Positions 57,814 through 64,000 of a DNA stretch of 64,000 nt are shown here, piece after piece. The position numbers and the translations under genes were made by a program. Source of the stretch: Lentzea atacamensis (GTDB lineage Bacteria > Actinomycetota > Actinomycetes > Mycobacteriales > Pseudonocardiaceae); assembly GCF_003269295.1 (NCBI RefSeq), contig NZ_QLTT01000004.1, positions 558,001-622,000 of the forward strand, given 5' to 3'. Position 1 is the first letter of the stretch; each line of letters begins with the position of its first letter. The notes below the pieces were generated by a model that saw only the letters and a program-made list of their open reading frames with translations, was not told the DNA's origin and did no database searches.

Positions 57814-59058
57814 GTGAACGAGACAGTGCTGATCAGACAGCTCGTCGACGACGTACCGCCGATGTCCGCCGATGCGTTCGCGTCCGGGCGAAGGCGAATC
57901 CTCACGCTGCACCGGTGGGTGAAGGCGCGCAAGGCGACTCGTGTGCTGTGGTTCGTGGCACTGGCCGCGCTGCCGATCGTCCTGGCCGCGGCAGGCTGCT
58001 ACTACCTCGATCTGCAGGTGTACCGCACTGGCGGACTCGCCTGGCTGAAGGGGCTTCCGCTCTACACCGACTTTCCGGGAACGCTGGACGGGCCGGCCCT
58101 GCCGTTCACCTATCCGCCGATAGCCGCTGTCCTCTTCAGCGGTCTCACGTTCCTGCCGGTGTGGGCGTCGAACGCGCTCGTGGTGGTCGTCAGCTTCCTG
58201 TGCCTGTCCGTGGTCTGCTTCCTGGTCACCGGACGGCTCACGCAGCGGGCGAACGTCGTGTGGACGGTCACCGCCGCCGTTTCCGTCGCCGCCCTGGCAC
58301 TGGAACCGGTGATCTCGACGTTCCTCTTCGGACAGATCAACCTGGTGCTGATGGCGCTCGTGGTCGTGGACTGCCTGGCCGCCACCGACCGCCGGTGGAG
58401 AGGCGTGCTGGTCGGGCTGGCCGCGGCGATCAAGCTGACGCCGTTGATCTTCCTGCTGTACTTCCTGGTGCGCAGGGACTGGCGGGCGGCGCTCACGTCG
58501 GTCGCGACGTTCGCGGGCCTCGCCGGCGCCGGGTTCGTGCTCGCGCCGAAGGACTCCGCCGAGTACTGGTTCCACGCGCTGCTCGACCCCGGCCGCGTCG
58601 GCGGTCTCGCGTACATGGCCAACCAGTCGTTGCGCGGTGTGCTGCACCGGGTCAACCCCGGCCAGCCCACCGAAACGCTGCTGTGGGTGCTCTTGTCGGC
58701 GATCGTCGTGGTGCTCGCGGTCGTGGCCGCGCGCAAGGCGGGCAACGACGTCGTTGCGCTGACCGCGATCGCGACGGCGGGACTGCTCGTGTCGCCGGTC
58801 TCCTGGTCCCACCACTGGGTGTGGTGCGTGCCCGCGCTCCTCGCTCTGGGGTTCGTGCGCCGGAAGTGGGCGTGGGTGACTCTCGGGGCACTGGTCGTGG
58901 TGTGCCTTCTCCATCCGTTCACCTGGTTGCCCCACACCGGCGACAAGGAGATGTTGTGGACCTGGTGGCAGCACATCTACGGCGACGCGTACACGTGGGT
59001 CGCGATCGGCGCGCTCGTGGCGCTGGCCGCCACCAGACCCAGGCTCAGCAGCGCTTGA
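57814..59058 (+). CDS. GT87-family membrane glycosyltransferase
   Basis: 414 aa with about ten membrane segments and the first-loop Asp in YYLDLQVYR followed by LPFTYPPIAAVLF, as in polyprenyl-phosphate-mannose-dependent alpha-mannosyltransferases (DUF2029/GT87). The first 35 residues (LIRQLVDDVPPMSADAFASG) are cytosolic and resemble the N-terminus of CU044_5270-type anchored proteins, an unusual addition. GTG start. Role in lipomannan or wall glycan is inferred from family. Confidence 0.83.
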   Translation: MNETVLIRQLVDDVPPMSADAFASGRRRILTLHRWVKARKATRVLWFVALAALPIVLAAAGCYYLDLQVYRTGGLAWLKGLPLYTDFPGTLDGPALPFTYPPIAAVLFSGLTFLPVWASNALVVVVSFLCLSVVCFLVTGRLTQRANVVWTVTAAVSVAALALEPVISTFLFGQINLVLMALVVVDCLAATDRRWRGVLVGLAAAIKLTPLIFLLYFLVRRDWRAALTSVATFAGLAGAGFVLAPKDSAEYWFHALLDPGRVGGLAYMANQSLRGVLHRVNPGQPTETLLWVLLSAIVVVLAVVAARKAGNDVVALTAIATAGLLVSPVSWSHHWVWCVPALLALGFVRRKWAWVTLGALVVVCLLHPFTWLPHTGDKEMLWTWWQHIYGDAYTWVAIGALVALAATRPRLSSA

Positions 59059-59632
59059 CGCGCACCACGCCGCGGCTCGTCTCCACGATCGTGAAGTTCA
59101 GCCGGTCCGGATCCGCGGACCCGAGCGTCACGCGCACCTCGGCGTTGATGTTGATGTTGCGCGGCGAACCGCACGGCGACCACTGGATCTCCGCCGAGTT
59201 CGGGCGGTAGTAGGTCTGCCAGTCGTCGCTGAACGGGCCGGTGAACGCGTGGGTCACCGTGGCGTTGGCCGACGAGCCCTGCAGGTAGGTGTTGACGCGG
59301 TTCAGCGCGGTCGCGCCTGCCTGCAGGTGCGTGTAGCCCTCGTACGTGGTGCGCGCCAGGCCGTAGGTGTAGCCCTCCGGCACGGTCACGCGGAGGTTGA
59401 TCTGGCAGTTCTTGCGCATGTCGAGGGGTGACGAGCCGCCTCCCGCCCGCGCCAGGAACGTGTGGTAGCCGATCGTGAATGTTCTGCCGTCCGTCTTGAC
59501 GTCGGCGTCACCGGCCGGGCAACCCGATCCGTTGACGGTCACGACGTCGATGGCGGCCGTGGGTTCTTCCGCCACGTCCGCCGGTGCGAGGGCGGATAGA
59601 GCTACGAATGCTGCCGCTGCCGTGTTGAGCAT
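59045..59632 (-). CDS. Secreted DUF4360-like protein
   Basis: 195 aa. Signal peptide (LNTAAAAFVALSALAPADVA), mature part with four Cys (GSGCPAGDADV, KNCQINL, SPCGSP, final KRC) and the DUF4360 pattern FTIGYHTFLARAGG, CQINLRVTVPEGYTYG. Function of the family is unknown. ATG 59632 follows GGAGAGG. 14-bp convergent overlap with GT87. Confidence 0.8.
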   Translation of the reverse strand: MLNTAAAAFVALSALAPADVAEEPTAAIDVVTVNGSGCPAGDADVKTDGRTFTIGYHTFLARAGGGSSPLDMRKNCQINLRVTVPEGYTYGLARTTYEGYTHLQAGATALNRVNTYLQGSSANATVTHAFTGPFSDDWQTYYRPNSAEIQWSPCGSPRNININAEVRVTLGSADPDRLNFTIVETSRGVVRVKRC

Positions 59633-59709
59633 GTGAACCTCTCCAGGGAGTCCGTGACGGCGGCAGCATTCGACGGTAGCGCCGATCCACCTGACGTTTC
59701 CCTGACAAT

Positions 59710-60534
59710 TCACGGCTTGAACGGCAGCAGCTCCTCCTCGACGCCGGGCCGCACGACGACGCACGTGGACTCCGGCACCTCCTGCCAGGCTCCGACCAGG
59801 TCACCCAGCGGTTCGGACACGATGAGCCGGGAGTCGTCGGCGACGTTCTGCAGCGCCGGGTTGTCCGGGTACTGGCGCCGCAGCGTCGACACGTCGGTGC
59901 TGTGGAACAGCGTCCGCGACCTGCCCCGGCTGGAGTAGCGGAACGCCCAGGTCGTCGAGCCGTCGGTGACCGCGACGGTCATCTGGATCGGGTACTCGAC
60001 GCCCGCTCGCCTGCCCACGTCCTCGACGAACTCGACCATGCGCGCGACGGCGCCGGGCGGGTCCTGCTCCAGCCCGAAGCTGACCGCGAGGTAGAACATG
60101 ATCTCGGAGTCCGTCGAGCCCTCGATCAGCGGGAACAGCGCGGGATCGATCGCCAGCGCCAGTTCGCGGCGCACCAGCGGGAACTTCGCGATGAGCCCGT
60201 TGTGCATCCACAACCAGTTCTTGTGGCGGAACGGGTGGCAGTTCGACCGCTGCACCGCGCCGCCGGTCGACGCCCGCACGTGCGCGAAGACCCGGTCGAC
60301 GGTGATCTGCGCGGACAGTTCGCGGAGGTTGCGGTCGTTCCACGCCGGTTCGGTGCTCAGGAACAGTCCCGGCGTGCTCGTGCTGCCGTACCAGCCGATG
60401 CCGAACCCGTCCCCGTTCACGGCCGTCGTGCCCAGCCGGGCGTGCTTCGACTGCATGACCAGCGAGTTCTCCGGCGCGTAGAGCAGTTCCTCCAATAGCA
60501 CCGGCGAACCGGAATACGCGAGCCACCGGCACAT
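59710..60534 (-). CDS. Class II glutamine amidotransferase (YafJ/EgtC-like)
   Basis: 274 aa. N-terminal nucleophile Cys2 (MCRWLAYSG), NGDGFGIGWY, FAHVRAST, NCHPFRH and HNGLIAKF are the Ntn-hydrolase GATase type 2 signatures. EgtC of ergothioneine synthesis belongs here, but no egtABDE genes are near, so a YafJ-type gamma-glutamyl hydrolase is equally likely. GGGAGG precedes the ATG. The much longer open frame upstream is antisense. Confidence 0.88.
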   Translation of the reverse strand: MCRWLAYSGSPVLLEELLYAPENSLVMQSKHARLGTTAVNGDGFGIGWYGSTSTPGLFLSTEPAWNDRNLRELSAQITVDRVFAHVRASTGGAVQRSNCHPFRHKNWLWMHNGLIAKFPLVRRELALAIDPALFPLIEGSTDSEIMFYLAVSFGLEQDPPGAVARMVEFVEDVGRRAGVEYPIQMTVAVTDGSTTWAFRYSSRGRSRTLFHSTDVSTLRRQYPDNPALQNVADDSRLIVSEPLGDLVGAWQEVPESTCVVVRPGVEEELLPFKP

Positions 60535-60630
60535 CACGAACCTCCCTTTGCCCAGCGCTACATGGGAACACGTACCCCACCGGAAATGCGAGGTTTGCGG
60601 CGGCGCGCCCTCCTCGGGCAGCATGCTGGG

Positions 60631-60951
60631 GTGACGGTTCCTCCCGGCGTGCGACCTCCGGCCTACCAGCAGCACTTCGAGACGATCGAAACGCGCGTGC
60701 CGGTCGAGCGGGTCGAGCCGGCCGAGCCGCGCCAGGAACGCCAGGACATCGCCGTCATCGGCTCGATCGCGGCGCTCGTGCTCGCGCTGACGGTCTGCAC
60801 CCTGGTCCTGGACCACCCGGCCGCTCGCACCGTGGCCGCCGGCCTCGCGACCCTGGGCCTGGTCGTCGCCGTGATCCTGATGCTGCTGGGCAAGCGGCCG
60901 GAGCCGGGCAGGCACGTGGCCCGGCACGCCATCGAACGACGGCCGGGCTGA
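60631..60951 (+). CDS. Small membrane protein
   Basis: 106 aa. A polar N-terminus rich in Glu/Arg/Pro (VERVEPAEPRQERQD) is followed by two membrane segments (IAALVLALTVCTLVL and VAAGLATLGLVVAVILMLLG). No family recognised. GTG 60631 preferred; an in-frame start at 60562 adds a basic stretch. Confidence 0.6.
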   Translation: MTVPPGVRPPAYQQHFETIETRVPVERVEPAEPRQERQDIAVIGSIAALVLALTVCTLVLDHPAARTVAAGLATLGLVVAVILMLLGKRPEPGRHVARHAIERRPG

Positions 60952-60958
60952 CCACGCG

Positions 60959-61180
60959 CTACCTGATCGTCGCGAGGCCCGCTCGCGCGTACTTCTCGTC
61001 CAGGTCACCGCTCGGGGCGCCGCCGACCCCGATGCCCGCGATCGACGTGCCGTCCACCGCGACCGGCACCCCGCCGCCCAGGAACAGCGTGCCGGGGATG
61101 TCCCGCAGCGTCGCGCCCTGACCCGTGACCCGCCCCGCGAGCTCCGAGGTCGGGGCGTTGAACGACACCGCGACCAGGCG
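60959..61180 (-). pseudogene. GlcG/HbpS-family 3' fragment
   Basis: The reading frame matches the second half of a GlcG domain: SFNAPTSELAG, LFLGGGVPVAVDG, SIAGIGVGGAPSGDLDE. The first half is absent; upstream of about 61180 the minus strand is antisense to a TetR fragment. The intact protein would be a haem-binding or degrading small protein. Confidence 0.75.
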
Positions 61181-61543
61181 CTGCGGCACCCGCAGGCGGC
61201 CCCGCTCGTGCTCACCCGCCAGCTCGCCTCGTCCCAGGCGGTCGCGCCGATCAATGCGGTGCTGGAGGTGCTCAAGGACGCGGGCGCGGAGACCGGGTAC
61301 GCCGTGCACATGCTGCGGATGCTGCTCGCGACGTTGATCGGCACGCTGCTGCGCGAGGTGTCGGCGGCTCCGGCGTTCGGCAGCAACGATCGCGAAGGCA
61401 CGCTGGCGGCCAGTGGGCTGCCCGCGCTCATCGAGGCCGCGCCGCACCTCGCGCGGTTCGACCGCGAGGCCGAGTTCGAGTACGCGGTGGACCTGGCGAT
61501 CACCGCCGTGCTGCACCGCATTGATCTTCGGAGGGCGCGCTAG
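61177..61543 (+). pseudogene. TetR C-terminal fragment
   Basis: The frame encodes only a TetR-type ligand-binding domain (LVLTRQLASSQAVAP, GYAVHMLRMLLATLIGT, FDREAEFEYAVDLAI). The helix-turn-helix is missing because the region left of about 61177 belongs to the GlcG fragment. It cannot bind DNA. It marks the right side of a deletion that removed both 5' ends of a divergent pair. Confidence 0.75.
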
Positions 61544-61568
61544 GCCGAACGGCGGCACACTCGCCGTC

Positions 61569-62399
61569 GTGAACCTCCGACGGTGGCCCGTGGTCGCGGC
61601 AGCAGGCTTCGTCTTCGCCGCTGTCGTGTACGTGCTGGCGGTGCTGACGCGGGCGGGTCAGACCATCGAGAACGCGGCGTTGCGCGGCGCCGACCAGGAC
61701 GACGTGTCCGAAACGGACGCCGCCTGGCACGCGCTCGGCCAGATCACCGTGTACTCGCTGGCGGCGGCAGTGGTCGCGGTGGCCCTCGTCGGCGTGCTCA
61801 GGAAGCGCTGGGACCTGACCGTCGCGGCGGTCGGCGTGATCGTCGCCGGCCAGCTCGTCGTGCAGGTGCTCAAACGGTGGGTGCTGCCGCGGCCGGGCCT
61901 GGTCGAGGTCACCGGCGGCTACGCGCACAACAGCCTGCCCAGCGGCCACACCACGATCGCGATGACGGTGCTGTTCGCCGCGATCATCGTCGTGCCGTGG
62001 AAGTGGCGCGGCGTGATGCTGTTCTTCGTGCTGCCGTGGGCCACCGCGATCGGCCAGTACACGCTGACCGCGAAGTGGCACCGGCTCAGCGACACCCTCG
62101 CCGCCGACGGCATCGCGCTCGCCATCGCAGCCCTCGCCTCGTGGTGGCTGCAGCGCAAGGGGTCGCTGACGGTCTACACAGGACCGCGCCGCGCCGGCCG
62201 GGTCGTGCTGGTCGTGTTCTGGTCGCTGATCGCCGCGGCGACGCTGGCGCTCGGCCTGATCCTGTGGGGATTTTCGCTGGCCGGAGAGGGTCTTGACGCG
62301 GACGAGTGGGTGGTCTACCTGGGTGCGGGGACGTTCGCGTCGGCCGGGTCGCTCCTCGCGGCGCTCACCTTCCTCGCGTGCTGGCGGAGAATTCACTGA
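61569..62399 (+). CDS. PAP2 phosphatase-family membrane protein
   Basis: 276 aa with six to eight membrane segments. The three PAP2 motifs are KRWVLPRP, LPSGHT and KWHRLSDTLA (the family's SR-x5-H-x3-D region; the first Arg is Lys here). It dephosphorylates lipid phosphates such as undecaprenyl diphosphate. The C-terminal third adds three membrane spans beyond the core. GTG start. Confidence 0.87.
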   Translation: MNLRRWPVVAAAGFVFAAVVYVLAVLTRAGQTIENAALRGADQDDVSETDAAWHALGQITVYSLAAAVVAVALVGVLRKRWDLTVAAVGVIVAGQLVVQVLKRWVLPRPGLVEVTGGYAHNSLPSGHTTIAMTVLFAAIIVVPWKWRGVMLFFVLPWATAIGQYTLTAKWHRLSDTLAADGIALAIAALASWWLQRKGSLTVYTGPRRAGRVVLVVFWSLIAAATLALGLILWGFSLAGEGLDADEWVVYLGAGTFASAGSLLAALTFLACWRRIH

Positions 62400-62462
62400 C
62401 AACCAGTTGATCTCCCGCGCGTCCTGACAGGTGGAGAGTTCCACAAGAAGGGGGACAGGACG

Positions 62463-63341
62463 TTGGTTGTTGACCGTCGCTCGGTTCTGGCACTGGGCGC
62501 GGGTGCCGCGCTGGCCGTCGCCGTGCCCGCCCAGGCACAGGCGTCGTCGATCAGCGGCAAGCTGCGTGACCTCGAACAGCAGCACGGCGCACGCCTCGGC
62601 GTGTTCGCCACCGACACGGGCAGCGGCCGCACGGTGCTGCACCGCGCGGATGAGCTGTTCCCGATGTGCTCGACGTTCAAGACCATCGCGGCCGCGGCGA
62701 TCCTGCGCCGCGACCACAACGGCGCCTTGTTGGGCAAGGTGATCCGCTACACGCAGGAGGACGTCACCAAGTCCGGCTACGGCCCGATCACCGGCAAGGC
62801 GGAGAACCTCGCGAACGGCATGACCGTCTCCGCCCTGTGCGAGGCGACCATCACCTACAGCGACAACTGCGCGGCCAACCTGCTGCTCAAGGAGCTCGGC
62901 GGCCCCACGGCGATCACCCGCTTCAGCCGCTCGATCGGCGACCCGGTGACGCGCCTGGACCGCTGGGAGCCCGACCTGAACTCGGCGGAGCCGGGCCGGG
63001 TCACCGACACGACGTCGCCGCGCGCGATCGGCCAGAGCTACGCGAGGCTCACCCTCGGCCACGCCCTGAACCGCGCCGACGCCGACCAGCTGACGAGGTG
63101 GCTGCTGGCCAACACGACGGGCGGCAACCGCATCCGTGCCGGACTGCCCACGGCCTGGCGCTGGGGCGACAAGACGGGCACCGGCAAGTACGGCACCACC
63201 AACGACGTCGGCATCGCGTTCCCACCGGGACGGTCGCCGATCGTGATCGCCGTGCTGTCGACGAAGTCCGTCCAGGACGCGCCCGCAGACGAGCCGCTGC
63301 TGGCCAAGACGGCCGAGCTGGTGGCGGGGACGTTCAGCTGA
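62463..63341 (+). CDS. Class A beta-lactamase
   Basis: 292 aa. Active Ser in MCSTFKT (SxxK), SDN in YSDNCAAN, Glu in EPDLN and KTG in GDKTGTGKY: all four class A motifs intact. The N-terminus DRRSVLALGAGAALAVAV with twin Arg suggests Tat export. TTG start preceded by GAAGGGGGAC. No adjacent regulator. Intrinsic penicillinase of this type is common in soil actinomycetes. Confidence 0.95.
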   Translation: MVVDRRSVLALGAGAALAVAVPAQAQASSISGKLRDLEQQHGARLGVFATDTGSGRTVLHRADELFPMCSTFKTIAAAAILRRDHNGALLGKVIRYTQEDVTKSGYGPITGKAENLANGMTVSALCEATITYSDNCAANLLLKELGGPTAITRFSRSIGDPVTRLDRWEPDLNSAEPGRVTDTTSPRAIGQSYARLTLGHALNRADADQLTRWLLANTTGGNRIRAGLPTAWRWGDKTGTGKYGTTNDVGIAFPPGRSPIVIAVLSTKSVQDAPADEPLLAKTAELVAGTFS

Positions 63342-63356
63342 TCGTGACAGACGATC

Positions 63357-63384
63357 GCGCGGGCCGGCACCGGCCGGCCCGCGC
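63357..63384. terminator. Hairpin after the beta-lactamase gene
   Basis: 11-bp stem GCGCGGGCCGG / CCGGCCCGCGC with a 6-base loop, 15 bases after the stop. Confidence 0.7.
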
Positions 63385-63445
63385 GCTCTGCGACAACCTC
63401 TGAAACACCCCACGCGCAGGCCCTTCATCTGGTCAGATGGAGCGC

Positions 63446-64000
63446 ATGAGCACCTGGGGGAAAGCAATCGTGCTCGCTTTCGCGCTGCTGGCCACGCTCG
63501 TGGCACCGGCGCACGCGAGCAACCAGATCAGCGTGTCCGCGGCGGAGGTCACCTTGCCGCCTGGCCAGAACACGGCGTCCGTCGGCGTCAGCTGGCACAC
63601 CGACGGCAACCAGACGGTCCAGATCTGGATCCGTGAGACCGGCAAGGCCGCCAAGCTGTGGCGGCACGAAGTCAACGGCAGCGCCACCTGGCCGTACCTC
63701 CACGCCGGCACCACGACGACGTTCGAGCTGCGCGGCGGCCCGAACTTCGCCACCGTGCTGGGCACCACGAGCAGCACGGGACGCCTGCCAGGACGGTTGA
63801 GCGCCGACCGCACGCACCTCGCGCTCGCACCCGGCACCACCGGCACGATCGACCTGTCCTGGGCCACGGAGCTGAGCGATGCCCAGGTGTGGGTGTCGCA
63901 CAACGGAAATCCGCAGAAGCTGTACGCGCAGGGCCCGTCCGGCACCGGCCGGATCACCTGGATCAGCCGTGGCACCACGGTGTTCACGCTCTGGTCCGGC
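63446..64000 (+). CDS. Secreted protein, 3' end missing
   Basis: Open frame of 185 codons running off the right edge. Signal peptide MSTWGKAIVLAFALLATLVA with an AHA cleavage site, then Thr/Gly-rich beta-type repeats (VSAAEVTLPPGQNTASVGVS and HLALAPGTTGTIDLSW are parallel) each with a W-x-S/E-x-NG pattern. An in-frame ATG 9 bases upstream is possible. No family assigned. Confidence 0.75.
   Translation, partial: MSTWGKAIVLAFALLATLVAPAHASNQISVSAAEVTLPPGQNTASVGVSWHTDGNQTVQIWIRETGKAAKLWRHEVNGSATWPYLHAGTTTTFELRGGPNFATVLGTTSSTGRLPGRLSADRTHLALAPGTTGTIDLSWATELSDAQVWVSHNGNPQKLYAQGPSGTGRITWISRGTTVFTLWSG

Noticed and set aside
60535-61521. Upstream extension of the amidotransferase frame to 61521
   Set aside because: An N-terminal Cys nucleophile requires the start at 60534; the rest is antisense to other genes.
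1-64000. tRNA, rRNA, riboswitch, IS or phage genes
   Set aside because: Looked for transposase/integrase motifs and RNA gene signatures by eye and saw none; a covariance-model search was not possible here.

Overview
The window is high-GC DNA (about 70% by eye) with GTG/ATG/TTG starts, many 1-4 bp stop/start overlaps, SARP/AfsR, TetR, MarR and LysR regulators and large NRPS/PKS genes. This is a filamentous actinomycete. Gene content and style suggest the Pseudonocardiales (Lentzea/Saccharothrix/Amycolatopsis type), but that is an inference. I saw no rRNA, tRNA, CRISPR array, IS element or prophage.

Region 1 (1-22353) is most of one biosynthetic operon on the + strand that enters from the left edge. 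It holds a type II thioesterase (cut), two C-A-PCP NRPS proteins, a KS-AT-ACP PKS module, a large NRPS without any adenylation domain, an EntS-like MFS exporter, MbtH, an ACP, an FkbH-like protein with a broken HAD motif, a KASIII-like enzyme, an intact FkbH, a second ACP and a VOC protein. FkbH enzymes convert 1,3-bisphosphoglycerate to glyceryl-ACP. The A-less NRPS carries two FkbH-N-terminal-like domains where A domains should be, followed by three carrier domains (two of them a recent tandem copy) and a degenerate epimerization-like domain. I infer that ACP-bound C3 units, rather than aminoacyl-AMPs, feed these two positions. This is the most unusual assembly logic in the window.

Region 2 (22304-30000) is mixed: methionine aminopeptidase, EF-hand protein, ABM monooxygenase, cupin, a P450/ferredoxin pair with a divergent TetR and a clear operator, small membrane and secreted proteins, a ricin-type lectin and a truncated subtilase.

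Region 3 (30040-40505) is sulfur-centred. A minus-strand group encodes SRPBCC, SDR, sulfotransferase and DUF1214 proteins, next to cysNC and cysD (PAPS supply). A divergent TetR sits beside GAAC-N3-GTTC operators. Beyond it lie a cysteine-dioxygenase-like cupin, a YeiH-type transporter and a LysR with a TN11A box in front of the transporter gene. Together these look like a regulated sulfonation unit with its own sulfate donor.

Region 4 (40620-50112) holds a secreted subtilase with a P domain, MarR with an amidohydrolase, and a SARP regulator divergent from a compact cassette: an 8-cysteine 68-aa peptide, a hairpin, a MauD/TlpA-like thioredoxin, an ABC exporter, an S26 signal peptidase and a MauE-like membrane protein. 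This reads as a system for making and exporting a disulfide-rich peptide.

Region 5 (50109-64000) holds a P450, a HEAT-repeat protein, DeoR, trpF, an SdhA-like flavoprotein, an acyltransferase-3, a GT87, secreted proteins, a class II glutamine amidotransferase, two decapitated divergent genes (GlcG/TetR), PAP2, a class A beta-lactamase and a secreted protein cut by the right edge.

Two patterns cross the whole window. Short tandem duplications sit at 3' gene ends and operon junctions (5 loci), some creating mini-ORFs that keep translational coupling. A palindrome, TCCAC(A/T)GTGGA, occurs far more often than base composition predicts.
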